From contig JAFQAF010000309.1 of the NCBI GenBank assembly GCA_017400025.1, forward strand, positions 1 through 10,486: DNA of 10,486 nt. The letters are read 5' to 3'. The position numbers were made by a program, and so were the translations under genes. This DNA is from Oscillospiraceae bacterium (GTDB lineage Bacteria; Bacillota_A; Clostridia; Oscillospirales; Ruminococcaceae). Shown piece by piece: positions 1-6,086 of this stretch (position 1 is the first letter of the stretch; each line of letters starts with the position of its first letter). Under the pieces are notes generated by a model. That model did not search any database. It had not been told where the DNA came from and saw only the letters and a program-made list of their open reading frames with translations.

Positions 1-820
1 CGTATACAAATTCAAATACTGTTTTTGTGTAGTAGTCAAGACCACGAACAATTTTTGTATTGATTGTGTAATCCACGCCCATTGCATCCAGTGTCTTTTT
101 CAGACCTTCAAAATGGTCGTGACATTCATCACAGAGATGTTCGATAACTACCGGTGCATTTTTGGCAATTGCAGAACATTTTTCTTCCTTGCAGTCAAGC
201 AGACGAAGAGGGTTCTTTTCAAAACGTGCTTTACAGTCTTCACACATACCGTCAATGTGCTGTGCAAAGTATTCTTTCAGCTTTTCATGATATTTAGGAC
301 GGCAGTTCGGACAGCCGATAGAGTTGATGTTCAGTTTAACCGCTGTAAGACCAAGATCATGCAGAACTTTTGCACCTGTTGCGATAACTTCTGCATCTGC
401 AGTGTAGTCCTGTGCACCGAACAGCTCGATACCCAGCTGGTGGAATTCACGCAGGCGGCCTGCCTGTGGTTTTTCGTAGCGGAAACAGCTGAGAATGTAG
501 TATGCCTTAAGTGGCAGACCTTCGTTCAGAATGCCTTTTTCCAGTACTGAACGAACTGTGGAAGCTGTACCTTCCGGACGCAGGGTGATGCTTCTGTTGC
601 CCTTGTCTTCAAAAGTATACATTTCCTTGTTTACAATATCAGTTGTATCGCCAACACCGCGCAGGAACAGTTCTGTGTGTTCAAATGTAGGTGTTCTGAT
701 TTCTTTGAAACCGTACTGGTCAACAATATCTCTCAGTTTCTTTTCCAGAAGCAGCCATTTGTAGCTGTCATATGGTGAAACGTCCTGAGTGCCGCGAGGG
801 CCTGTAATTTTCTGTGCCAT
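1..820 (-). CDS. hisS: Histidyl-tRNA synthetase, N-terminal 273 residues (3' end outside window)
   Basis: This is a class II aminoacyl-tRNA synthetase that charges tRNA-His with histidine in the cytoplasm. The product begins MAQKITGPRGTQDVSPYDS, the usual HisRS start. Motif 2 is visible as CFRYEKPQAGRLREFHQ around residues 115-130. A cysteine-bearing insertion follows (CPNC, then CEDC, then LLDCKEEKC), typical of clostridial HisRS. The histidine-binding signature IVRGLDYYTKTVFE lies near residues 256-269, just before the window edge. The family is about 420 residues long, so roughly the last 150 (motif 3 and the anticodon-binding domain) are missing only because the window ends. The ATG is supported by AAGGGGAG ending 7 bases upstream. 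Transcription likely starts from the promoter at 885-914; the leader is only about 55-60 bases, too short for a T-box riboswitch. The gene is divergent from the acyltransferase gene. Confidence 0.97.
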   Translation of the reverse strand, partial: MAQKITGPRGTQDVSPYDSYKWLLLEKKLRDIVDQYGFKEIRTPTFEHTELFLRGVGDTTDIVNKEMYTFEDKGNRSITLRPEGTASTVRSVLEKGILNEGLPLKAYYILSCFRYEKPQAGRLREFHQLGIELFGAQDYTADAEVIATGAKVLHDLGLTAVKLNINSIGCPNCRPKYHEKLKEYFAQHIDGMCEDCKARFEKNPLRLLDCKEEKCSAIAKNAPVVIEHLCDECHDHFEGLKKTLDAMGVDYTINTKIVRGLDYYTKTVFEFVY

Positions 821-884
821 ATTCTTTCTCCCCTTTGCAGAAACACAAAAATTCCTGCAAATCTTTTTATAATATCTTCAGTAA

Positions 885-914
885 ATTTTACCACAAAATA
901 CGGCTGTACGTCAA
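885..914 (-). promoter_or_regulatory. Probable hisS promoter (TTGACG-18-TAAAAT)
   Basis: On the minus strand a -35 box TTGACG lies at 914-909 and a -10 box TAAAAT at 890-885, with an 18-base spacer. This fits the housekeeping sigma factor and predicts transcription starting near 878, about 58 bases before the hisS ATG. The -35 box falls largely in the centre of the perfect inverted repeat at 901-927, so binding of a protein there would be expected to affect this promoter. Confidence 0.6.
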
Positions 915-927
915 CACAGTACAGCCG
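901..927. promoter_or_regulatory. Perfect 9-bp inverted repeat over the hisS -35 region, possible operator
   Basis: CGGCTGTAC at 901-909 is repeated in inverted form as GTACAGCCG at 919-927, separated by 9 bases. The centre-to-centre distance of the arms is 18 bases, close to two helical turns, as in sites for dimeric repressors. The hisS -35 hexamer (909-914) sits in the centre. No gene ends here on either strand and no clean T-run follows either arm, so a terminator is less likely than an operator. A further copy of CGGCTGTA occurs at 982-989. The binding protein is unknown; the regulatory role is inference. Confidence 0.4.
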
Positions 928-933
928 ATTTGT

Positions 934-954
934 TATTAATATAACATATTAATA
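934..954. repeat. AT-only inverted repeat, 9-bp arms and 3-base centre
   Basis: TATTAATAT at 934-942 and ATATTAATA at 946-954 form a perfect inverted repeat around AAC. It lies in the divergent region between hisS and the acyltransferase gene, next to the GC-rich repeat at 901-927. It could be a protein binding site or simply AT-rich upstream DNA, where such symmetry arises easily by chance. Confidence 0.35.
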
Positions 955-1042
955 TATGCTATTAATTTCAGGCATATTTCCCGGCTGTATTTTCAATATG
1001 TTTTATACATCCGCTGCTTTGATTGCAGCCGCCGCCACACTA

Positions 1043-1071
1043 TTGACAATTAAAAACATTAATTATAAAAT
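1043..1071 (+). promoter_or_regulatory. Probable acyltransferase promoter (TTGACA-17-TAAAAT)
   Basis: A consensus -35 box TTGACA at 1043-1048 and a -10 box TAAAAT at 1066-1071 are separated by exactly 17 bases. The predicted start near 1078 leaves a leader of only about 20 bases before the ATG at 1099. This is a strong sigma-A type promoter by sequence. Confidence 0.7.
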
Positions 1072-1098
1072 TTTTACAATATTTGCAAGGAATTGGTT

Positions 1099-2292
1099 AT
1101 GACTGAAAACAAAAAGAATTTTACCGATACTGTTTCAGACAGTTATCAGCTGAAGCACATCGATGTGCTGGACGGTCTGCGTGCCACAGCGATAATGATT
1201 ATTGTCTGGTTTCATATATGGCAGCAATCCTGGCTGATGCCGGTTTACAAAAGTATCAACCTTGACTGGATACCGCGAAACGGCTCTTTATGTGTGGATA
1301 TGATGATTCTGCTGTCCGGCTTCTGCCTGTTTCTGCCTTATGCCAGGGAAATGGTGCTGGGCGAAAAAGCCGCCCCGGCGAAAGAGTTTTACATAAAACG
1401 TGCCGCAAGAATAATGCCGTCATACTATGCTGCACTCTTTATATGTCTGTTCCTGTTTGCACTGCCTTCAGGGCAGTACAGCAGCAAAGCATTTATGATA
1501 AAAGATGTTGTGTCCCATCTTTTCTTTGTACACAACTTCCGGGCTGATACCCTGCTGGGCACAAAACTGAACGGAGCGCTGTGGACTGTGGCAGTGGAGA
1601 TGCAATTGTATCTGCTGTTTCCTTTTATCGCAAAGCTGTTTCAGAAGAAACCTGTGCTGACATATACTGCAATGGTTGCTGCCAGCCAGGCCGGATGCTT
1701 GCTGATATGCAGAAATGCACCGGCATTGGAAATGCGACTGTATGTAAACCATACCTTAACATTTTTCAGTGTATTTGCAAACGGTATGCTGGGTGCACTG
1801 GCATACATCACAGTTGCAAGGGACATAAAAAAGAGCAAGCCGGTACAGCTGCTGTTCTTTATACTGGCCTGTGCAGGTGTGATGTTTTACAGGCTGATGT
1901 GCAGCAGTTATTCTTCCTCCGCTGACAAACTGATATGGCAGGTGGAAAACAGATTTTTGCTGTCTCTTGTTTTCCTTCTGATTGTGTTTAGCGTTGTTAT
2001 GGCCCGGGATTTATTCCGGCCACTGCTGGCAAACCGAATAATGAAATTCATCGCAGGCATTTCGTTCAATCTTTATATATGGCATCAGTATATCGCTGTT
2101 CTGCTGAAAGAGGCCAGAATTCCTTTCTGGCAGGGTGATGTACCGCCCAATATGCTGAATGACAAGGTGTGGATGTGGAAATATCAGACAATTTGCTTTG
2201 CATCTGCATTTGCCGCAGCGGCAGCAATGACATATCTTGTGGAAAAACCTGCCGCCAGGATGATACTGAAAAAATTCAGCAAAAAAATATAG
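1099..2292 (+). CDS. Membrane acyltransferase, acyltransferase-3 family (OafA/YrhL type)
   Basis: This is an integral membrane protein of 397 residues that probably transfers an acyl (often acetyl) group from the cytoplasm to a sugar of a surface glycan such as peptidoglycan, teichoic acid or exopolysaccharide. The N-terminal LDGLRA motif is present, and R28 and H39 form the R-x10-H motif known in this family. Other family landmarks follow: CVDMMILLSGF (like GVDLFFVLSGF), FYIKRAARIMPSYY (like FLLRRLLRILPLY) and GALWTVAVEMQLYLLFP (like PLWSLSVEEQFYLLWP). About ten hydrophobic segments are spread along the protein. The ATG at 1099 is preferred over an in-frame TTG at 1093, because the AAGGA at 1087-1091 lies 7 bases before the ATG but only 1 base before the TTG. 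The actual acceptor cannot be told from sequence. The gene appears monocistronic, with its own promoter and a weak terminator. Confidence 0.88.
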   Translation: MTENKKNFTDTVSDSYQLKHIDVLDGLRATAIMIIVWFHIWQQSWLMPVYKSINLDWIPRNGSLCVDMMILLSGFCLFLPYAREMVLGEKAAPAKEFYIKRAARIMPSYYAALFICLFLFALPSGQYSSKAFMIKDVVSHLFFVHNFRADTLLGTKLNGALWTVAVEMQLYLLFPFIAKLFQKKPVLTYTAMVAASQAGCLLICRNAPALEMRLYVNHTLTFFSVFANGMLGALAYITVARDIKKSKPVQLLFFILACAGVMFYRLMCSSYSSSADKLIWQVENRFLLSLVFLLIVFSVVMARDLFRPLLANRIMKFIAGISFNLYIWHQYIAVLLKEARIPFWQGDVPPNMLNDKVWMWKYQTICFASAFAAAAAMTYLVEKPAARMILKKFSKKI

Positions 2293-2310
2293 CTTCTGCT
2301 ATACATTTTT
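2281..2310 (+). terminator. Weak intrinsic terminator after the acyltransferase gene
   Basis: A short hairpin with arms TATAGC (2288-2293) and GCTATA (2298-2303) around a TTCT loop is flanked by seven A upstream and by CATTTTT downstream. The left arm overlaps the stop codon. The stem has only two G-C pairs, so termination is probably partial. Confidence 0.45.
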
Positions 2311-2335
2311 CCGGTATTTTTGTCAGTCAGCAGCA

Positions 2336-2364
2336 TTGACAAGTATAAACAATAATACTACAAT
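2336..2364 (+). promoter_or_regulatory. Probable promoter of the MATE transporter gene (TTGACA-17-TACAAT)
   Basis: TTGACA at 2336-2341 and TACAAT at 2359-2364 are separated by 17 bases. Predicted transcription begins near 2371, about 25 bases before the ATG. It would drive both the transporter and the overlapping small gene behind it. Confidence 0.65.
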
Positions 2365-2395
2365 TTCAATACAGATCAAAAATTAAGGTGATAAA

Positions 2396-3781
2396 ATGGA
2401 CAGTTTTATTATTAAGGACAAAGGCTTTTACCAGAAGCTTTTTGCCATTGCCATACCTATGGCAATGCAGAATCTTATAAATGTTATGGTAGGCCTGCTG
2501 GATACAATAATGCTGGGGCAGCTGGGTGAAGTAGCAATGTCTGCCTCCAGTCTGGGCGGCCAGCCGGGCTTTATGTTTATGATTGTGAATATGGGGCTTA
2601 CTGCCGGTGCCAGCGTTCTTACAAGCCAGTACTGGGGCCGCATGGATGTGGAAAATATCCGCAGAACTATGAGTATGACATACAAAATCTCCTTCTGCAT
2701 ATCCATACTCTTTATGTTTCTCGCCCTTTCATTTCCTGAATTCATCCTGAGCATATATACCAATGATGCCGCTGTTATAGCCAGCGGCGCAGAATATCTG
2801 AAAGCTATTGCTCTCACCTATCTGCTGAGCGGTATAACAATGTCAACTCTCAATATTCTGCGCACTGTGGGCACAGTAAAAATATCAATGTATGTTTACG
2901 GAATTTCCTTCTTCGTAAATGTATTTTTCAACTACTGTCTTATTTTCGGTAAGTTCGGCTTTCCGGAAATGGGGGTTGTGGGTGCAGCCGTATCCACAGT
3001 TATTGCCCGCTTTGTGGAAATGGTTATTGTGCTGGTTTATCTGCTGAAAGTAGACAGTAAAATACAGTTCAGACTGTCTGACCTTAAGGAAAAAATAAAC
3101 AAGGTTATTTTCAGAATTTATATACAGTATGGTCTGCCTGTTCTGTGCAACGAGGTGCTGTGGAGTCTGGGCAGCAGCGTACTTTCCATTATTATGGGCC
3201 ATATGGGCAAAGAGTTTGTGGCAGCAAACAGTATATGCGGGGTAATGTTCCAGTGTATTACAGTGGCAACCCACGGGCTGAACTCTGCCGCAGGCGTGCT
3301 GGCAGGCAACACCATAGGCGAAGGCAAATATGAACAGGCCAGAAAGCAGGCCCTTACACTGTTTGTAATAAGCATAGGTGTAGGGTTCTTCTCATTTGCT
3401 GTAACAATGCTGTTCAAAGGACCATTGGTAAGTTTCTATAAAATCACACCGGAAACACAGGCAATCGCCCTGGAAATGCTGACAGCGATGGCTTTTGTAA
3501 ACATATTCCAGGCAGTATCAAGCATAAATATGTTCGGTACGCTGCGCGGCGGCGGTGATTCCAAATTTGTAGCCATTATGGACGTAGGCAGTATGTGGCT
3601 GCTGTCTGTCCCTCTGGGCTGGGCCGCCGGGCTGGTATTTCACCGGCCGGCAGGAATTGTATACATCTGCCTGAAAGCCACAAATATATTTGAATGCTTT
3701 GCAGCTGCTTTCAGAATTCTGTCCGGCAAATGGGTAAAGGACGTAACAAGAACAGAACAGGAGCAGGCACAGAATGTCTGA
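2396..3781 (+). CDS. MATE-family multidrug/metabolite efflux transporter
   Basis: This 461-residue polytopic membrane protein belongs to the MATE family (NorM/DinF-like), which exports cationic drugs, dyes or metabolites using a Na+ or H+ gradient. About twelve hydrophobic segments are seen in two homologous halves. The first half has the usual opening LFAIAIPMAMQNLINVMVG, then LDTIMLGQLGEVAMSASSLG, and LTAGASVLTSQYWGR near residues 68-82. The second half begins near residue 235 with YIQYGLPVLCNEVLWSLGSS, and LRGGGDSKF stands near residue 385, at the place of the common GxGDT-type motif. Length matches the family (about 450). The ATG has AAGGTGA just upstream, with a short spacing of about 4 bases. 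The 3' end overlaps the next gene by 8 bases, suggesting translational coupling. The substrate cannot be predicted. Confidence 0.93.
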   Translation: MDSFIIKDKGFYQKLFAIAIPMAMQNLINVMVGLLDTIMLGQLGEVAMSASSLGGQPGFMFMIVNMGLTAGASVLTSQYWGRMDVENIRRTMSMTYKISFCISILFMFLALSFPEFILSIYTNDAAVIASGAEYLKAIALTYLLSGITMSTLNILRTVGTVKISMYVYGISFFVNVFFNYCLIFGKFGFPEMGVVGAAVSTVIARFVEMVIVLVYLLKVDSKIQFRLSDLKEKINKVIFRIYIQYGLPVLCNEVLWSLGSSVLSIIMGHMGKEFVAANSICGVMFQCITVATHGLNSAAGVLAGNTIGEGKYEQARKQALTLFVISIGVGFFSFAVTMLFKGPLVSFYKITPETQAIALEMLTAMAFVNIFQAVSSINMFGTLRGGGDSKFVAIMDVGSMWLLSVPLGWAAGLVFHRPAGIVYICLKATNIFECFAAAFRILSGKWVKDVTRTEQEQAQNV

Positions 3782-4106
3782 TAAAGCAATGAAAACCCTT
3801 ACAATGTGCGGCAGTATGCGCTTTGCAAAAGAAATGGCGGAAACTGCATTTATTCTTGAAACAGAACACAGTTTCAATATCCTGCAGTGCACATATGATA
3901 CACAAAACCTACCTCTTTCCGTAGAAGAAATAGAAGCTGTCACAGCCGCCCATTACAGAAAAATAGATTTGTCTGACGGTATTTTTGTAATGGATATCGG
4001 AGGATACACAGGCCGGTCTACAGCTGATGAAATCAGATATGCACAAAGCAGAAATAAAGAAATATATTATTATTCACAATTTATAGAACAAAAAAACCGG
4101 CTGTAA
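3774..4106 (+). CDS. Small nucleoside 2-deoxyribosyltransferase-like protein
   Basis: This is a soluble protein of 110 residues. The N-terminus is a short beta strand plus MCGSMRF (residues 11-17). The C-terminal half reads DLSDGIFVMDIGGYTGRST (65-83), then ADEIRYAQSRNKEIYYYS (84-101). This layout resembles nucleoside 2-deoxyribosyltransferases and related short proteins (PF05014 or DUF4406-like), where a glycine-rich N-terminal strand, an acidic 'D.vfv.d..' strand and a glutamate in 'E.ggA' (here E86 of DEIRYA) build the nucleoside site. Those enzymes cleave or exchange the base of deoxynucleosides. The activity is inferred from resemblance only. The start overlaps the end of the MATE gene (ATGTCTGA) and AGGAG lies 10 bases upstream, so the two are surely co-transcribed. 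The stop codon lies in the loop of the terminator hairpin that follows. Confidence 0.6.
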   Translation: MSDKAMKTLTMCGSMRFAKEMAETAFILETEHSFNILQCTYDTQNLPLSVEEIEAVTAAHYRKIDLSDGIFVMDIGGYTGRSTADEIRYAQSRNKEIYYYSQFIEQKNRL

Positions 4107-4121
4107 AGCCGGTTTTATTAT
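4093..4121 (+). terminator. Intrinsic terminator of the MATE operon
   Basis: A perfect 9-bp stem AAAACCGGC (4093-4101) and GCCGGTTTT (4108-4116) with a TGTAAA loop is followed by ATTATTTTAT. The stop codon of the small gene (4104-4106) is inside the loop. It closes the transporter transcription unit. Confidence 0.85.
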
Positions 4122-4137
4122 TTTATGCAAGGCAGAG

Positions 4138-4166
4138 TTGCGGAAATGAAACCGTATCTTTATAGA
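4138..4166 (+). promoter_or_regulatory. Candidate weak promoter of the XRE gene
   Basis: TTGCGG at 4138-4143 and TATAGA at 4161-4166 are spaced by 17 bases, giving a leader of about 70 bases. Both boxes are imperfect, and the rest of the 4117-4244 region is very AT-rich, so other starts are possible. Nothing else is recognised in this gap. Confidence 0.25.
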
Positions 4167-4244
4167 CACATATAAATATTTATTATAAAATATATTCATA
4201 GAAAAGTACTTATCTAAATACACATAATATGAAAGGTTTTGAAT

Positions 4245-4760
4245 ATGTTTGGTGAAAACTTAAAGGAAATGCGAAAAGCCAAAAACTTGTCCCAGGAAGA
4301 ACTGGCAGAAAAGCTGAATATATCAAGGCAGGCAGTTTCCCGCTGGGAAGCAAATCAGGGTTATCCCGAAGTGGAAATGCTTCTGAACCTGGCGGATATA
4401 CTTGACTGCTCACTGGATTATCTTATGTACGGGAAAAATAAAAACACTGAAAACAGCACAGGCAGTTTTCCTCTAACAATATTCTCTCCCGAGGAAAATA
4501 CAGTAGCAGTATGTTATTCTGTGCAGGCAAGTGAAAAATTCAGATCAAAAGACGAACCTGCCTATGCACTGTTTGCTGTTACAGGAAACCAGGGGTTCAG
4601 TGAGAAACGTATAATTCTTGGCTGGTATGAAAATGAAGAAAATATCAAAAAGGAAATAAGTGAAATTTACAGTGCAGTTTCTTCCGGAATAAGCAATTAT
4701 ACTCTGCGCTATAACTGCAAGGTATCAAAATCCTTTGGCAAAATAAAAATAGTAAAATAA
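4245..4760 (+). CDS. XRE-family transcriptional regulator with uncharacterised C-terminal domain
   Basis: This protein of 171 residues is likely a DNA-binding regulator. Residues 2-60 form a classic helix-turn-helix of the Cro/C1 (HTH_3) type: LKEMRKAKNLSQEELAEKLN, ISRQAVSRWEANQGYP, then LLNLADILDCSLDYLMYGK. Residues 75-171 are a second domain, predicted mixed alpha/beta, with ALFAVTGNQGF, RIILGWYENEENIKKEI and a basic tail KIKIVK; I do not recognise a named family for it. It may sense a ligand or dimerise. The ATG at 4245 is chosen over an in-frame TTG at 4239 because GAAAGG (4231-4236) is 8 bases before the ATG. The gene stands alone between two terminators and is convergent with mgsA. Its targets are unknown; neighbouring MATE or self-regulation is possible but not shown. 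Confidence 0.85.
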   Translation: MFGENLKEMRKAKNLSQEELAEKLNISRQAVSRWEANQGYPEVEMLLNLADILDCSLDYLMYGKNKNTENSTGSFPLTIFSPEENTVAVCYSVQASEKFRSKDEPAYALFAVTGNQGFSEKRIILGWYENEENIKKEISEIYSAVSSGISNYTLRYNCKVSKSFGKIKIVK

Positions 4761-4763
4761 ATA

Positions 4764-4793
4764 ATCCGGCAGGAAACTGCCGGATAAACTTTT
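4764..4793. terminator. Bidirectional intrinsic terminator between the XRE gene and mgsA
   Basis: A perfect 9-bp stem ATCCGGCAG (4764-4772) and CTGCCGGAT (4777-4785) closes a GAAA tetraloop. On the plus strand AAACTTTTAT follows. On the minus strand TATTTATTTTA follows. The hairpin sits between two convergent genes and can end both transcripts. The mgsA stop codon (4792-4794) lies just outside the stem. Confidence 0.8.
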
Positions 4794-5202
4794 ATCTGAT
4801 ATTTTTTGGATTAACAATATTGCGCCAGTCAAGGTCGCCTCTTTCAAGGCCGTGGATAAGAACTTCTGCTGTAGCAATATTTGTAGCTACAGGAACGTTG
4901 TTCTCATCACAGAGACGGAGAAGGTTTTTATCACTTGGTTCGCTTGCTTTTGCTGTGATAGGGTCACGGAAGAAAAGCAGCATATCAATTTCATTGTACT
5001 GCAGACGTGCGGCAATCTGCTGGTCGCCGCCCTGTGCACCTGCATAAAAGCGGTGAACTTTAAGACCTGTAGCTTCTGCTACCATTTTGCCTGTAATACC
5101 TGTGGCAAGCAGATTGTGTTTTGCAAGGATACCGCTGTAAGCTATACAAAACTGTACCATAAGTTCTTTCTTTTTGTCATGTGCAATAAGTGCTATATTC
5201 AT
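4792..5202 (-). CDS. mgsA: Methylglyoxal synthase-like protein, divergent active site
   Basis: Methylglyoxal synthase converts dihydroxyacetone phosphate to methylglyoxal and phosphate, a bypass of lower glycolysis that relieves sugar-phosphate stress. The 136-residue product matches the family along its length (B. subtilis 137, E. coli 152). It starts [18 protein letters not shown], and carries the catalytic GGDQQI (D60, equal to E. coli D71), FFRDP (D80, equal to D91) and [15 protein letters not shown]8, D9 and K12 match E. coli H19, D20 and K23. Odd points: S87 stands where E. coli has H98, S90 where it has D101, I36 for T47 and A54 for S65; several of these contact substrate in E. coli. 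An aspartate (D91) next to S90 might compensate. GGAGG lies 8 bases upstream of the ATG. The gene follows the minD-like gene by 15 bases, so the two share a transcript. Confidence 0.88.
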   Translation of the reverse strand: MNIALIAHDKKKELMVQFCIAYSGILAKHNLLATGITGKMVAEATGLKVHRFYAGAQGGDQQIAARLQYNEIDMLLFFRDPITAKASEPSDKNLLRLCDENNVPVATNIATAEVLIHGLERGDLDWRNIVNPKNIR

Positions 5203-5217
5203 TGTTCTACCCTCCGT

Positions 5218-5946
5218 TTATAAGACTATTTGTACATCTTTACCCATTATTCGCTGTGATACAGCGGAAAAAATCTGTTTTTCAATGCTTGCAGGCTGTA
5301 ATTCTTCCCCGCTGATTGCGCTTACTGCAATCTGTGCGGACATAGGAATTACCCCCAGCAGTCTGGCACAAACCCGGTCAATAATATCATCAATATCCTC
5401 AAACCCGGAAAACCTGAAAGTCTGCTGTGAAAATTTATTGATAATCAGGCGCACATCAGTTACACCGGCAGCAAACATTTCATCTGAAACAAGGCGGCCG
5501 TCACGCACGGAAATAATATCCGGCGTTACAACAACAATACCTGTGACACTGGCCCTGCAGGCAGCCTGGAAAGCATTTCCGAGACCTGCAGCTGTGTCTA
5601 TTATGATAAAATCAAAATCGTTGTAAACACTGTCTACAACTGCCCTGAAACCGGAAAAATCCGTATCATAATTTTTGTATGGTGCTGCTATAATGAAAAG
5701 ATTGTCTGTATGCGGACTGATTATCATTGCTTTTTCAGCCTTGCAGCGCCCCCGGAGAATATCGCCTATATCGTATACAGCTTTCCGGTCTGTACCCGAT
5801 ATTACATCGATACTGCGCAGGCCTGCATCCAGCTCTATCAGCAGTGTTTTCTGCTTTTTCAGTGCCAGCTCTGTAGACAGATATGTGGCAAAAGTGCTTT
5901 TTCCTGTGCCGCCCTTGCCGGACGCTACCATAATCACATGTGCCAT
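5218..5946 (-). CDS. minD: MinD-like ATPase without the C-terminal membrane-targeting helix
   Basis: This is a ParA/MinD-family P-loop ATPase of 242 residues. The deviant Walker A motif SGKGGTGKST has K11 and K16 at the same positions as E. coli MinD. The switch I stretch LLIELDAGLRSIDVISG is MinD-like, with D40 kept but D38 changed to E38. Switch II reads DFIIIDTAAGL with D117; the GIE of MinD is GLG here. MinD normally dimerises on ATP at the membrane and recruits MinC to block division at the poles. This protein ends RIMGKDVQIVL, where usual MinDs continue with a linker and an amphipathic helix (E. coli MinD has 270 residues), and no such helix is present. The ATG at 5946 has GGAGG 5 bases upstream; a longer in-frame start at 5988 has no such site. 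No minC or minE is adjacent. A different ParA-like role is possible. Confidence 0.8.
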   Translation of the reverse strand: MAHVIMVASGKGGTGKSTFATYLSTELALKKQKTLLIELDAGLRSIDVISGTDRKAVYDIGDILRGRCKAEKAMIISPHTDNLFIIAAPYKNYDTDFSGFRAVVDSVYNDFDFIIIDTAAGLGNAFQAACRASVTGIVVVTPDIISVRDGRLVSDEMFAAGVTDVRLIINKFSQQTFRFSGFEDIDDIIDRVCARLLGVIPMSAQIAVSAISGEELQPASIEKQIFSAVSQRIMGKDVQIVL

Positions 5947-6010
5947 ACTGCCTCCAAGCCGGTAAAATATAAATAAACAGATTGACATTTTCTGACATAT
6001 TTACAAAACA

Positions 6011-6039
6011 ATTATATCATATACAAAATAAATATACAA
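6011..6039 (-). promoter_or_regulatory. Probable promoter of minD-mgsA (TTGTAT-17-TATAAT)
   Basis: On the minus strand TTGTAT (6039-6034) and a consensus TATAAT (6016-6011) are spaced by 17 bases in the 140-base gap after mrdA. Transcription would start near 6004, about 58 bases before the minD-like ATG. This suggests that the two distal genes can be expressed independently of the mre genes. No clear terminator is seen after mrdA, so read-through is also likely. Confidence 0.6.
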
Positions 6040-6086
6040 TCTATTTTATCGGAAATATATGTTTTTCTACTTCATATATGAAATTG

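Noticed and set aside
113..550. Plus-strand open frame of 145 codons rich in Cys and Phe
   Set aside because: It is the antisense shadow of hisS, whose minus-strand frame has clear HisRS motifs; the Cys/Phe-rich composition is typical of reversed coding sequence.
901..927. Inverted repeat as a rho-independent terminator
   Set aside because: No gene ends here on either strand, and the flanks lack a continuous T-run on both sides; it lies between divergent genes, so an operator is more plausible.
821..1000. T-box riboswitch upstream of hisS
   Set aside because: The probable promoter lies only about 60 bases before the start codon and I see no T-box core sequence or specifier stem.
1093..1098. 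TTG start for the acyltransferase at 1093
   Set aside because: Only 1 base separates it from the AAGGA site; the ATG at 1099 has proper spacing.
5947..5988. N-terminal extension of the MinD-like protein from an ATG at 5988
   Set aside because: No ribosome binding site precedes it, while the ATG at 5946 has GGAGG at good spacing and gives the usual MinD N-terminus.
6071..6082. Palindrome TTCATATATGAA after the mrdA stop codon
   Set aside because: It is short, AT-rich and lacks a usable loop for an RNA hairpin; chance is a sufficient explanation.
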